The notes beneath the pieces are model-generated. The model was not told the DNA's origin. It saw nothing but the letters and a program-made list of their open reading frames with translations, and searched no databases. 64,000 nucleotides of DNA from Nectonema munidae (lineage: Eukaryota > Nematomorpha > Nectonematoida > Nectonematidae). Below, one piece after another: positions 25,588 to 36,937 of the stretch (position 1 is the stretch's first letter; each line of letters begins with the position of its first letter). The position numbers and the translations under genes were made by a program. The stretch lies in assembly GCA_030549495.1 (NCBI GenBank), contig JAUIRK010000684.1, positions 124,001-188,000 on the forward strand, read 5' to 3'.

Positions 25588-26125
25588 CAGATATTCCCGA
25601 CAAAGGAATGCAAGTTGACATCGCTCTCTCTATTTGCGAGAAAAATAATGTTGTGTTGTTAATCCAAATGTTATGCCACTTTTTTCATTATTAATGGATT
25701 TAATATAAAACATATATTATTTTTTGCTGTATTTTATATGCAATCTATTTTCTTATGGTATCCTGTCATCTACCTCAATTTAAAAAGTTTTTTTGACAAA
25801 ATTTAAATTTTTTTAAAATCTGTTAATTCCTTTTTTCGAAGTAGTTCAAATTCAGGGAAACGAATTAAGAATGAACTTTTTACAAAAAAAAATTTTTTTA
25901 TAAAACTATAATCATAAAGGATATTATATTTAATTATAATAATAAAAAATATGGAGTAGTTTGAAAGAAAGAAACAAAACATTTTACATACGGTTTGAGA
26001 AAAGCGCATAAATTATGTAAGAAATATCAATCTCTAACTCTGTCATGTTCATCATCTGAAATTTGTTTTAAAAATATTGAAACAGAAAATCTTAGCCATA
26101 AAAATCCTAAACTTACACTTTTAGG

Positions 26126-26298
26126 CAAATTTCTAATTTTATCAAATTGGATAATATAAAATCAACGTTGTCTTCTCCAAAGAAAATTGACGAAAAAGAT
26201 GCAATATCTATTGAAAAATTCAAGGTGAATTTGAAAGACCGCTACTTTGGAATCAACGTGCATTTTTCAAAAAAACGCATCGATAAAACGATCAAATA
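26126..26298 (+). CDS. Possible terminal exon, same strand and locus
   Basis: An acceptor with a pyrimidine tract (CTTACACTTTTAG) precedes 26126. One base plus 56 codons and a TAA follow: SNFIKLDNIKSTLSSPKKID, EKFKVNLKDRYFGINVHFSK. It is lysine-rich and coding-like in composition. A phase-2 donor is required upstream. A weak one after the alternative frame at about 25655 would fit, linking this exon to the gene at 21-25.6 kb. This is inference only. Confidence 0.35.
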
Positions 26299-27343
26299 AC
26301 GCTAAAGTATTTATTCATTACAATTCGCATCCTATTTTACTATTTATTCCGAAAGTAAAATAATGTAGTTTTTGCTTTAAACTGGGTCAATATGAGTTGC
26401 GTTTTGTTTTTTGTGTGGAGAGAATGATCATACTTCCAATGTATGCTTGTCCACTAAATTGGAAGCAGGACAATTCTGCCTCTCAATATATTGATGCTAG
26501 TGTTGTTTTGACGTCGTATTGTCCCTGAACTCTAAAATTACTTGTAAAGATAACGGATTTATCTTATGAACATCAAACATTCTCAAAGAAAGATGTTCAT
26601 TAAAACAAAGACATAATGCCAATTTGAAATCAGCAAAAATTTAATTTTTTTTTACATAATAAATTGGATATTTTGGGCACTCATACGCACGATCTGTATA
26701 CGTTAGAGCGATAATTTTTTCAAACGATACATTATTATATATACATTATCTTTAACATTATATTAAATATTACTAAATATTTGTCATAGTTTTATCTCTC
26801 AAGCGATCACAACATGTGTGCGGCTTTAACGTATGTCGCTCCGAAATGTCTACGCAATATTTTAATTTTTATACGAATAAATAACAAGTTTAATTTTAAA
26901 AATGATATAATAACCTCACCTCGGAAGTAAAATAACATAACTATTTTCATCACTACGCTTTAAAATAATTTTTTGTTTTTTTTTATACTTTTGAGTAAAA
27001 CTTTTACAAATTTAAGTATGGCGTATAAAATGAGTGCTTCTGAAGGCGATAAGGCTCATCATTTAGTTAATTCTCGAAGTTCTCATAGAAAAAGATGCTC
27101 TGTTCCACTTGAAGAAATTATTTTATTTTTGAGAGAAACAATGAAAAACTTTGCACTGAAGTAAAACTAAGATGAACTTCGAAATTTTGTCTGATTAAGT
27201 GGTATTTATGTGAAAGAACGGTTCTGGCTTTTGAAGATAAAAGAGCTTACTACTACTTCCAATTGCAGCTTACTGCGTATACACAATTAACATTCTATGG
27301 CAATTACTGAAACCACATTTGTCGTAATTTATTTTGTCTTTTA

Positions 27344-27578
27344 AAGTTATTGCTAATATCCGTCTCATCATTTTCATCTCTGTTGTTGCCAGTTTTTTCT
27401 CATCTTCCTTTTTCAGATCCAGCATTCAGAACTTCTGTCTTTGTTCTGATTTTTAATCCAACATTTTTTAGACTCTTCTGCCAATACACTAATCTGTGTT
27501 GTAACTCCTCGCTACTTTTGGCCACAATAGCTAAATTATCAGCAAACAATAACTCCCTGAGATTTTTTTGTTTTTAAG
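27344..27578 (-). mobile_element. Short LINE reverse-transcriptase fragment
   Basis: The minus strand reads LRELLFADNLAIVAKSSEEL, then YWQKSLKNVGLKIRTKTEVL. This is the A/YADD catalytic region and following helix of a non-LTR reverse transcriptase, with Asn replacing the second catalytic Asp. Only about 75 codons remain. Confidence 0.65.
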
Positions 27579-27599
27579 TGTTCTGCTAAGACATTGATA

Positions 27600-28460
27600 A
27601 TTTTTCGGGGGTAATGGAGTGTTCAGAGAAAAAGAAGTTAATCATTTTTCAAGGAGTTATAATTTTTTAGTTGATATTTTTTGTAAACTTTTCTTTACAG
27701 TTCTTTTTTGCAACAACAACTTCAACTCTAATAAAGGCTGAACTAATAAAATCAAACTGATATACCCTCAAAATACAAAGATGATATTCCAGATTTTAAA
27801 AATTTTCTATTTTTTTAAATATCCCAGATTTTAAGACTGTGAATGCAGAAAGTTTAATTTAGAATTTATCAAAGTTGATCTGTTTTAATATAGTTTTTTC
27901 CGATCAAGTAAAAATGCTACATCCCTATCACTACTAGTAAAGATCATGCATCCCCAAAATGACCTTATGAAGAATATACAGACCAAGATAACCTTGTAAA
28001 GAATATACTTCTTATCTTAAAACTTACGTAAGGTTGTTCGGGAGCGTAAATGAGGTTGGTCGAGCCGTTGCTTCTGGTTCGTGATATCACGGCCTCGAAT
28101 TCGGCGATGAGACCTTTGTTACATATAGTTCGATACAAGCCGTCTTAATTGGCCTTCTTGGTGAAAAACCCCATGGTACCTTACCATACCTAGGATAATC
28201 TAGTAAAGACCATACATCCTTTTCAAATTGGGATATGTCTCCTTTATTTTTAATTTTTCTTGTTTAGTCTAATTATGGCTAATCCATTTCTTTTCTATAA
28301 ATACGATATTATTACATTCCATAATTCAAATTTAGTTTTTTCAGATAATAATAACATAGAATGTGATTATTATTCTGTTTCTAATTTATACAATGATTTT
28401 GCTACCTGACGTTAGAATTAATGTCAAAATAGTCTCAGTATATAGTGCTTAGAGTGGTCC
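27600..28460. mobile_element. Remnant of a hAT-family repeat, interrupted
   Basis: Two pieces, 27600-27650 (GGGGGTAATGGAG, then TTCAGAGAAAAAGAAGTTAA) and 28395-28460 (GACGTTAGAATTAATGTCAA), are neighbours in the short hAT derivative at 49545-49851. Here about 750 bp separates them, so something has been inserted between. The separating DNA includes a GC-richer patch at 28020-28190 and two similar motifs (AGTAAAGAYCATRCATCC at about 27935 and 28201). Confidence 0.5.
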
Positions 28461-30650
28461 ATCAAAGAACGGTAAAAAAAACTTTCAAATAATTTTGATT
28501 AGAACCCTGCATTTGGTTTTGACACTTAAAAGATTATTTAGGCAGAAATTTGAAAGTAAAATGAGATGTTTTAGCACAGGTCGGTCAAAGTTTCTTGTCA
28601 ATTACATAACTTTGCATTTTTGGCATATGTTTAGATGAATACCAACCGCTTTAAGCTATGATATAGAAAAACCGGTTGAAGAAAGGAATTAAGCGCAAAT
28701 CTAAGACACAACAAGCAAATGAACAGCAATTTATTGAAAAATTAAACCAATTATTTGACATTGCTCATCAAAGTGCTAACAAATTAATCAAGTTACCAGA
28801 AGACCGTCAATTTCTTAACCTCCAAAGACAAGGTCGTAGAGGATACATGGCATGTGTAGATAAAGAATGGGCAAAGAAAGAAGGAATGATCAAGAGAAAA
28901 GAGTCCTTTGAAAGGCGTAGAGAGATGGCAAAAGAAAAGCAACGCCACTTTGGAGAAAGCTGCATTAGTGCTGTGATTTCTTGCTCTGATTCAGAAACTA
29001 CCAACCAAGATAACACTACCAAGCCAATAAAACCTCCTAAAAAAGAAGATCTGACATTTCTAAATCAAAGACATCTTCCAGCAATGTGACAACTGCTTTA
29101 GACACCTTAAAAGTTACTGACCGTCAAGTAAGACTAACAAATAGAAAAAAATGGCAAATGCCATAAAAGTACGTTACAATGCAGATGGACCATTGACAGT
29201 TCATTGGGATGGAAAGTTGATGCCAGGTATTACTGAATGTGAGAAGGTTGACAGGTTACCAGTAATTATTACCGGTGCAGATACAGATATTCTTCTTGGC
29301 GTTCCAAAATTACACAATGGAACGGGACAAACTCAAGCAAATGATGTGCTCGCATGCATTGATGAATGGGAAGTATCCAACCAAGTGACCGGCATATGTT
29401 TTGACACAACAGCCACCAACACTAGGCGTATCAATGGAGCCTGTATTCTGATTGAAAATGCACTAGGAAGAAATGTTTTTCACTTTGCCTGCCGACATCA
29501 CATCTTTGAAATAATCTTAGAAAAATTCTTCACTGCACTACAAATAACCCAAACATCATCTGGGCCGGATATTGCCATATTCAAACGTTTAAAAAAATGG
29601 TCCACGATTCATACCCGTTCTTACTCAACAGCTTAAGGGAGAAGTGAAATTGCTGAATTTAAGGAAGATACAATTCAGTTTGTAAGAGAACTTCTTAGTC
29701 AACAGCAACCACGGGATGACTACAGAGAATTTTTGGAGCTTACGGTCATTTTTCTTGGAAAGAATCCACCTCGGCGAGTTCATTTCTAAGCTCATGGCGT
29801 TTTTCATAGAGCGAGATGGATGGCAAAGGTAATTTACTGCTATAAAATATGGATGTTTAGAAAGCAGTTTACCTTGAAAGCATCTGAAGAGCGCGGAATG
29901 CTGCAATTTCTACTTTTTGTTGCAAGTCTCTACACGGAAGTCTGGTTTGAAGCGTCATCAGGAGCCAAAGCTCCTCAAAATGATTTAATATTTCTCAAAA
30001 ACTGTCAACGTATAGCAATTCAGTTGTCAAGAAAGGAGCTTTAAAACATTTTGGCCGACATCTTTGGTACTTAAGTGAAGAAATGGTTGGCTTGGCATTC
30101 CTTGACTCGAGTGTGACAGAAGAGCAGAAAAAGCTGATGGCTCATGACATTATAGAAAAGAAGGGTTCAGAAGTTCCACCAAGACGTTGTAACGCCCTCA
30201 ACCAAGCAGATTATGAGAGAAAGCAGATCAGCGATTTTGTCACCAAGAACACGGTGTGTTTCTTTGAAACTCTGGATCTGCCACCAACATTCCTAGGAAT
30301 TCCTCATAAGGAAAGGCTGATAATGCAGACTTTCAGAAGGCTGCTAAAATTGTGCATTCCAGAAAAGTTGTCAACGATGTTGCTGAAAGAGCAATCAAGT
30401 TGATTCAAGACTTCAACCGTAACCTAACGAAGAACGAAGAACAGCTCCAGTACTTACTGCAAGTTGTCAACGAGCATAGACATCTGTTTTCTGGTGCCAA
30501 TAAAGTTACATTGGTTGCTGGACTTTCTAAGTAACATATTTATGTGTGTTTCAGTTAATTTTTTCATAAATAAAAATACAAATCATTACAACATATTTTT
30601 TCTTTTTACCTCGTTTGTTATTGCATTAGGCTTTTTTCAAGTGTCATGAT
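28460..30650 (+). mobile_element. Degenerate transposase-like element, hAT-like DT..N..R / C.HH family
   Basis: Plus-strand pieces in order: 28676-29085 (NEQQFIEKLNQLFDIAHQSA, LPEDRQFLNLQRQGRRGYMA), 29151-29636 (ITGADTDILLGVPKLHNGTG, ICFDTTATNTRRINGACILI, FHFACRHHIFEIILEKFF), about 30060-30400 (MVGLAFLDSSVTEEQKK, ISDFVTKNTVCFFETLDLPP) and 30352-30534 (QDFNRNLTKNEEQLQYLLQV). I recall these as a widespread, largely uncharacterised protein family of arthropods and cnidarians. The D-T..N and C.HH motifs in that spacing resemble hAT transposases. At least three frame changes or stops break it. It appears to sit inside another hAT-type repeat: matching flanks lie near 28440 and 30650, with TAGTGCT at both. 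Confidence 0.6.
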
Positions 30651-30689
30651 TAGTGCTGTATACTAAACCTATAATAATTTCAAATTATC

Positions 30690-32010
30690 AGTGTTCAAAC
30701 TTTTTTATGCAGATTAAACAATAAAATGTCCAAAAAGCGCACCCCAAAATCGTCATGGGATTTGTGAATTTACCCTCTGATGGGGAAGATCGGCCATAAT
30801 GTATCATATGTCAAAAGTACTGACAAATCAAAGCGTCAAGCCATCAAAAACCTCAGCTCATTTCCACATGTGTCATCCGAATTTTAAAAATTAGGATCTG
30901 GCTTATTTTCAGCGCCGGGCTGTAGCATTGAAAAATATCCGATTCGCACCCAAAAGCTTCAAGCTGCGGTGGAAGCATTCTACTTTGTTGCATATACGGT
31001 TGCTGAACAACAGAAATGCACAGCATTGCAGAGAATCTAATTATGCTCTGTCCATACGGCATAATTTAATTAATGTCCAGCCAGCGAGTCGATGACATGG
31101 CATCAGATGTCCCTTGGGGGAAGATGCCTTCAATCCCATTAACAGTTTCTTTACCAAGAATGGATTGGATTGGAACAATGTTCAACAGGTAGGGAAAGTT
31201 TTTTCTCCTTCTAGACAACTGGCACAATCTATAATCATATTTCCTTTAAATCCATGTTTCCATCGATGATGGCTGGTTTTCGTGGATTACGGGGCCTCAT
31301 GCAAAATGTGAATGCCGAAATTTCTACCGATCATTCATCGGTACTCTCTTGGATTGAAAAGCCTGCCTGGTACTCTGAAGTTAGTGTTCGAGGATGTTTT
31401 GAAAATAGTCAACTTAATCAAGTCCGGGATGTGAATCCGCGCATATTCAAGGAGCTGTGCAAAGAAATGGGAGAGCAGTATCAAGTTCTGCTCTGTCACA
31501 GCAATGTTCGCTGGTTGTCACGAGGAAAGGTTTTACTTCGAATCGTTGAGCTCTGAAGGGCTATTCAAGAATTCCCTGAACAAAAAGGATCGCCCCTTGC
31601 TGCCAAGTTCACTGATAAGGAGTGGCTTGCTCGATTTTGTTACTTGGCTGACATATTTGGGGAGCTGAATGGTGCGAATCTGCAACTTCAGGGCCGAAGC
31701 ACGACTACCATTGATGCCCATCAAACTATGGCTGCATTTCTGGGGAAACTGAAACTCTGGATTCGGCGCTTGGAGAAAGAAGTGATAGTCCAGTTCTCAA
31801 CACTAGACCAGTTTGTTGTGCAAAATAGTCAGGATACAGGATCACTTCTACAGACCATCAACAAAAAGATGAGCGACCATTGAAGTTCCCAGAAATTCAC
31901 CAAAAAAGAGGCAGTCTTCAGTGAATCGTTCGTCGCTTCTCTGTAATGAGGCCATTGATGGTGACCATTTGCCGGCAAAGGAGGAATGGATCACAGTGCG
32001 AACCACTTAA
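30690..32010 (+). mobile_element. Degenerate ZBED5/SCAND3-like hAT transposase fossil
   Basis: The start at about 30726 (MSKKRTPKSSWD) resembles the BED-finger N-terminus of this group. At 31440-31556, NPRIFKELCKEMGEQYQVLL and CHSNVRWLSRGKVLLRIVEL match the well-conserved CEE...LLYHTEVRWLSRGKIL block seen in the better copy at 52260-52330. Further on, LADIFGELNGANLQLQGR, then HQTMAAFLGKLKLWIRR (31644-31883), follows the expected order. Many breaks are present. Ends not resolved. Confidence 0.7.
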
Positions 32011-32750
32011 GCCTTAAAAATAATGTCATTTTCATTAAATTGTTTTCAGATGTTTGGATCAGGAGGTTTAAAGCCTAAAAGCAATGAAAATTAAAAAATG
32101 TTTGACAGCTGGGTCTTTTTGCCTGAAAAAGAAGTACTTATATCATGTTTGGAGTCAGATTAAGATGTTTGGAGTTAGATTAGGATTCAGCCATCTTTTT
32201 TCAAAGTGGAATATTTTTCAAGTACTTTGCAGAAACATAGTTCCAAATGTCGATATCCAAAAATGGCGCATTGAAAAATCCGTGCAAATATTTTCACAAC
32301 GAAGGCTGGCATGAAACTTTATTATTGTAAAGATGAATGCGTATTACATTTAAATTTACAGATTTACCCCTGATTAGCTTGCTTCCTCGTATGGTTGAAA
32401 TTTAAAAAGTTTTGCTCAAAAAGTCAATGCTCTAGCTCCAGATGTTCACACATAACCCAAAAAACAAAGCTCATTTGACATGAAATAAAACATTTATATA
32501 TTGCATATACTAAAGATAAGGAGTTGTGTGTTTTCTTTCAAGGCTATTTGTATTTGTAAATGACATATCCGATTTTATTTTTCAGACAAAAAAAACTTTT
32601 CCTCTACATTACATACCTTTTTAAATAAACTTAATTTTTCACTTTCTCTTTAACATAGGTAAATTATCGTTAAAAAAAAGTATACTAACGTGCTAACTTT
32701 CTTAGAACATGAGTTAACCTGATGTGCAGGCACCCCTAAAGGGTGCGAGA

Positions 32751-33284
32751 GATAGTTATAGGGGGGTGCAAAAAATCTTAAACTTTTTGTTAAAAATGCC
32801 TCTATTCTTTGAATTTGTTGATTCAATGAGGTTAATTTTTGTAAGTTAGAGGAGACATTGTATCTTTTTATCGCTATAATGTAAATATATTATATCCAAT
32901 TTGATTACTACTATATATTTATATTATACACTATGTTGTCTAATCCGATTGGTAGCCATTCATCCTAGCTTATTCATTGCCAATATCTAGAAAGCAATAA
33001 AAGTGAGAAGCCTACAAGATAGTTATAGGGGGATGCAAAAAATCTTAAACTTTTTGTTAAAAATGCCTCTATTCTTTGAATTTGTTGATTCAATGAGGTT
33101 AATTTTTGTTAGTTAGAGGAGACATTGTATCTTTTTATCGCTATAATGTAAATATATTATATCCAATTTGATTACTACTATATATTTATATTATACACTA
33201 TGTTGTCTAATCCGATTGGTAGCCATTCATCCTAGCTTATTCATTGCCAATATCTAGAAAGCAATAAAAGTGAGAAGCCTGCAA
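32751..33284. repeat. 267-bp tandem duplication, two copies about 99% identical
   Basis: Unit 1 is 32751-33017 and unit 2 is 33018-33284. Both begin GATAGTTATAGGGGG and end GTGAGAAGCCTRCAA. I see only three differences (ggggggtg/gggggatg, gtaagtt/gttagtt, cctacaa/cctgcaa). The duplication is recent, or an assembly artefact. The unit is AT-rich and non-coding. Confidence 0.95.
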
Positions 33285-33890
33285 CACGTTATGATGGCTA
33301 TAAGGCAATAAGTATTCACTCTTCTTCAGAATAAGAACAAGTCTAGAAATCGTCTAGATGCATACATGAAATGCGTCTACTTAGAGGCATTGCACTTGGA
33401 CAAAATGAGTTTCAAATCGCAAAAATAAATGAAACTAAACCGGAACAAATGTCCCATTAATTTTAAGCTTGATAAAAAATCGCCAGCAAAAAAAATACAG
33501 ACAAAAATCCATTTTCTCAATTTAATTAATTTTTGTTCAAGTTCATATTAAAAATTCTATATTTCTATATAAAATGAGTAAATTGATGAAAAATTTTTTG
33601 AATCAAAAATTTCAAAATGTGCGCCCTGAGTTAGAAAGATTGACATTTTTGTTAGTTAATTAATTAGTACTTCTTTTTGTTATGAAAAAAGAGCTTGCAT
33701 AAATTTATATTTGATAGGAAACATTGCTAATCTTTCTCTTTTTTTGACTACGCTATTTGGAAAGCCATTCCACTTCATAAAAGTGTTGACAAAAGGGTGT
33801 AAAAGTCGAAGGTGTATTTTGGGGTAAGAGATTTTTTCACCTTTGGATGAAGGAAGAAGAAGCTAAGAGACTAAGGAAATATGAAAAGTG

Positions 33891-33896
33891 TTTATT
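33891..33896 (-). promoter_or_regulatory. Candidate polyadenylation signal of HYOU1
   Basis: TTTATT on the plus strand is AATAAA on the minus strand, about 250 bases after the HYOU1 stop codon. It is the first good signal in the expected range. Confidence 0.45.
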
Positions 33897-34147
33897 CTTC
33901 ATATAATAAAGTATTGTGTATAATAAAATCATTGCATGACAATTTCAGGGTATTCGAAAGATAAAAATCTTATTTGTAATCGTAGATAGGAAGGAATGCT
34001 GAAACATACATACACACACATTCACTACTCACACAGGTTTAAAAAATCTATTAAAATAAAGTGAGGGCATAGATATATATATATATGTGTCTGGACACAC
34101 ACACACAGGCAAAAGGGCATGCATATCATATTCCTACCATGACTAGA

Positions 34148-36937
34148 TCACAATTCTTCTCCACTATGCGGATGGAAGGACTCTGATGTTTCATTTTGGT
34201 GAAGTTGTTCTTCTTGGGGATATGGCGGCTTTATTGTGGAGGAAGAAGGACTTTCTGCCACTTCTTCTTCTTGAGTTGAATTGACTGTAGGTGTGGACTT
34301 TGTTGTGTTGTCAAGTTGTGCCTTTTCTTTCTGCATCCTTTCTAGGTATTCTTGGAGTCTGATTTTGACCTTACTCTGGTAGTAGCGATTCTCGCGAGAA
34401 ATTTCATCTATCTTCTCGTTTATCTTTTCAACGCTAACAACAGGCGTCTCGTAGGCAGGCAAGAGCTTTTGCTTTTCCTTCATTTGATTCATCCACCGCT
34501 CACTTTCATTCAACAGCGAATCAAATCGTTCGATTTCGTTGGGAGTGAAAAAATTGAAAGAACTCGTCACATTTTTCATTTCGGTGAGGAATGAAGTGGA
34601 GTTCTTGATCATTTCAAGCAGATTTTTGAAAGCCAAGGGCCTTTTTTCATTTTCCCTCATCAAGAGAAAGTGGGGTTTAAACATGGCCTTCAGCCTCTTG
34701 ACTCGTGTCAGCAACGGTTCCAAACTCGAGAGGTAGCCTTCTTCATCTATCCAATTCTTTTCCTTCTCGAGCTCCGTGGTCAAAACAGATCTGTCTTCCT
34801 CTGAAATAGACGCTATAAAAATTTCATCCGAATCAAGCTTATACTTATTATCAATGACAAAAGACTCCAATTCATTTAGCGCCTTGCCTGTCTTCCTTTT
34901 ATTCCTTTCAAATTCTTCAATGTGTTTGATGTAATCTTTTATTTTGTTTATTTCCTTCCGATTTATCTCAGGCAAATCCAAATTTACAACTTCAAAGTTT
35001 ATCGTTTCAGTTATAATCTTCTTCAAGTTATGTTCAGTAGAATTAGAAAGACTGCTGTTATTACTGGCTACTTCAGAATCACTCTGATTTCCCATGTTAG
35101 AAAGAAAAGACTCATTTTTGTTTGAAGGAGAAATTTCGCTAGAAGAAAAAAAATTCTTGATTGAGTTTGTCAATTTACCCAGTGTAGACATTTCTTTCGT
35201 AGAAACTTGGAAGAGAGCTTCAGCGTGTCCCACAGAGAGAATGCAACTCTCACTCATGTTCATATGAATTTTGATTCCTTTGAAAGAGTTGACTTCCAAA
35301 GCACCATCAGTTGGTTCCTTCTGCAAATTTTCATCTTCTTCGGAAGTGGCACGTGCGTCTGAGTTCAAGTACTTTTTGCAAAGACTTTCAAGATTCAGCA
35401 AAGAAATCTTAAGTATGAGGTTATCGGGAGAATACCCCAGAAAAATGTCAATATTTTTATTGACCTTAGTCAGGGTTAAGACTTTGTTTTGGCCACAAGA
35501 GCCCATGACTTCATACAACGTCTTGCTAATCTTTACAACTCCTCCATCTTTGTGACTATCCTTGTCGTCGTGGTTTCTTTCATAGAAAACATGGATGGGT
35601 TGGAGTATGGAGTTTTTGAGGAGCAGTTTAGACGCTTTGAAATGTTCACTTTGTTGAGCCGCTAAAAAGAGCGCACCCAAAGCAGCTGCTTCATCCGTAT
35701 TCAAATTCTTGCCAATATCCTTCTTTATGATTTCGTTTAGAATATTCTGGACCAAAGGTTTTCTAGTTTGGGCGCCAAATAACACGAAATTATCTATTGC
35801 GTTCATTGATAAATTAGATGTGCGTAAAGCATCCTCAAACACGTTCTTTATTGCGCCTCGCATATCCGATAAGATGCTTTCCAAGTCTTGGCGATTAACT
35901 TCAACTCTTAAATCCTTGTTATCCACCAACTCTCTGATTTGAGCGTGAATTCTGTCATTTGCACTCAAAATATTCTTAATTCTTCCCGCTTCCACGAATA
36001 TTTTGCCCATTACGCGTTCATTTTCAAAAACTTTGATGTTGCTTTCCTTTTCAAACTTGCGAGCAAGATAATCACGAAGCCTTACTTGGATTTCTAAACC
36101 ACCAATGCTGGTGTAGCCATAGCCCACCACTTTTCCCACGGTCTCCTTTTCGGCCTTTCCAGGAAGGTAGTGTACGATGGTGGCGGAAGTGGTACAACAG
36201 CCCATATCAAAGTATAGAACACGTAACTCCTGCTTCACATCACCTGCTTTCTTTTTACTCTCGCTTTGCGAAGAATTTTTGGCGCCAAATTTCAAATGAA
36301 AGAGAGCATAGTTTGTGGCAATGGCGGTGTTGTCGTTAACGAGCTGCGTCACTTTTATGTCTGCTATGTTGATGGCTGCGAGCACCGCCCTACGCTGCGC
36401 CTGATTCCAGTGCTGAGGAACGACGAAAACGCCACTCCCCAACTTCCCCTTCTTCTGCTTCTTCACTTCTTGGATGTATGATTGAGCATACGCAGTAAAT
36501 TTCTTGATCAGCATTGCTAACAGCGTTTCGCCTCTAATGCCTGTATCTGAAAAGAGCTTGAAGCAGACACTGTGGTCGGCAGTGGAGCAGGGAATGGCCT
36601 TCAAAGAGGGAAACTTGAGCAAAAAGTCGCCAACACTTGTATCATTGATTGAACTTCCAATCACTTTAGAGAGGTAGAGAAAAGTAGTTTGCGGCTTTTT
36701 GGAAATTAAATTGAAAGCTGTTTGCCCGTAGAGAACTTCATTCTCACTTTTAAAGGAAATAGCGGAATAACTTTTTCTTTTTGATTCAGGATTCAGAGCT
36801 ATTTCCATTGAAGAGCCAGGCTCAATAACTCCTATCTTTGTCCACTCACAACCAAAGTCAATGGAAAATAGTGCTCCATACACAAGCGTAGCAAATGCAG
36901 GTAAGATATAGAGGAATAGAGTTGGAAAGCGAAACAT
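34148..36937 (-). CDS. HYOU1: HYOU1/GRP170, endoplasmic-reticulum Hsp110/Hsp70-family chaperone
   Basis: An uninterrupted 929-codon frame. Residues 1-21 (MFRFPTLFLYILPAF...VYG) form a signal peptide. The Hsp70-type ATPase domain follows: SIDFGCEWTKIGVIEPG (residues 25-41), PQHWNQAQRRAVLAA (174-188), QLVNDNTAIATNYALF (198-213), YFDMGCCTTSATIVHY (242-257) and NTDEAAALGALFLAA (413-427). The order and wording match vertebrate HYOU1 (NDNTA, NADEAAAMGA). After the substrate-binding domain come a lysine/glutamate-rich helical lid and a Ser/Thr/Pro/Glu-rich tail ending GEEL, where an HDEL/NDEL-type retrieval signal is expected. There are about fifteen N-X-S/T sequons, suiting a luminal glycoprotein. 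In the cell it acts with BiP as nucleotide exchange factor and holdase, and is induced by ER stress. Human HYOU1 is about 70 residues longer. The ATP loops are divergent (DMGCCTT, VLFGAQTRKP). No intron is visible. Confidence 0.95.
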   Translation of the reverse strand: MFRFPTLFLYILPAFATLVYGALFSIDFGCEWTKIGVIEPGSSMEIALNPESKRKSYSAISFKSENEVLYGQTAFNLISKKPQTTFLYLSKVIGSSINDTSVGDFLLKFPSLKAIPCSTADHSVCFKLFSDTGIRGETLLAMLIKKFTAYAQSYIQEVKKQKKGKLGSGVFVVPQHWNQAQRRAVLAAINIADIKVTQLVNDNTAIATNYALFHLKFGAKNSSQSESKKKAGDVKQELRVLYFDMGCCTTSATIVHYLPGKAEKETVGKVVGYGYTSIGGLEIQVRLRDYLARKFEKESNIKVFENERVMGKIFVEAGRIKNILSANDRIHAQIRELVDNKDLRVEVNRQDLESILSDMRGAIKNVFEDALRTSNLSMNAIDNFVLFGAQTRKPLVQNILNEIIKKDIGKNLNTDEAAALGALFLAAQQSEHFKASKLLLKNSILQPIHVFYERNHDDKDSHKDGGVVKISKTLYEVMGSCGQNKVLTLTKVNKNIDIFLGYSPDNLILKISLLNLESLCKKYLNSDARATSEEDENLQKEPTDGALEVNSFKGIKIHMNMSESCILSVGHAEALFQVSTKEMSTLGKLTNSIKNFFSSSEISPSNKNESFLSNMGNQSDSEVASNNSSLSNSTEHNLKKIITETINFEVVNLDLPEINRKEINKIKDYIKHIEEFERNKRKTGKALNELESFVIDNKYKLDSDEIFIASISEEDRSVLTTELEKEKNWIDEEGYLSSLEPLLTRVKRLKAMFKPHFLLMRENEKRPLAFKNLLEMIKNSTSFLTEMKNVTSSFNFFTPNEIERFDSLLNESERWMNQMKEKQKLLPAYETPVVSVEKINEKIDEISRENRYYQSKVKIRLQEYLERMQKEKAQLDNTTKSTPTVNSTQEEEVAESPSSSTIKPPYPQEEQLHQNETSESFHPHSGEEL

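Noticed and set aside
34352-36481. Seven plus-strand frames opposite HYOU1
   Set aside because: They are antisense shadows of a securely identified gene.
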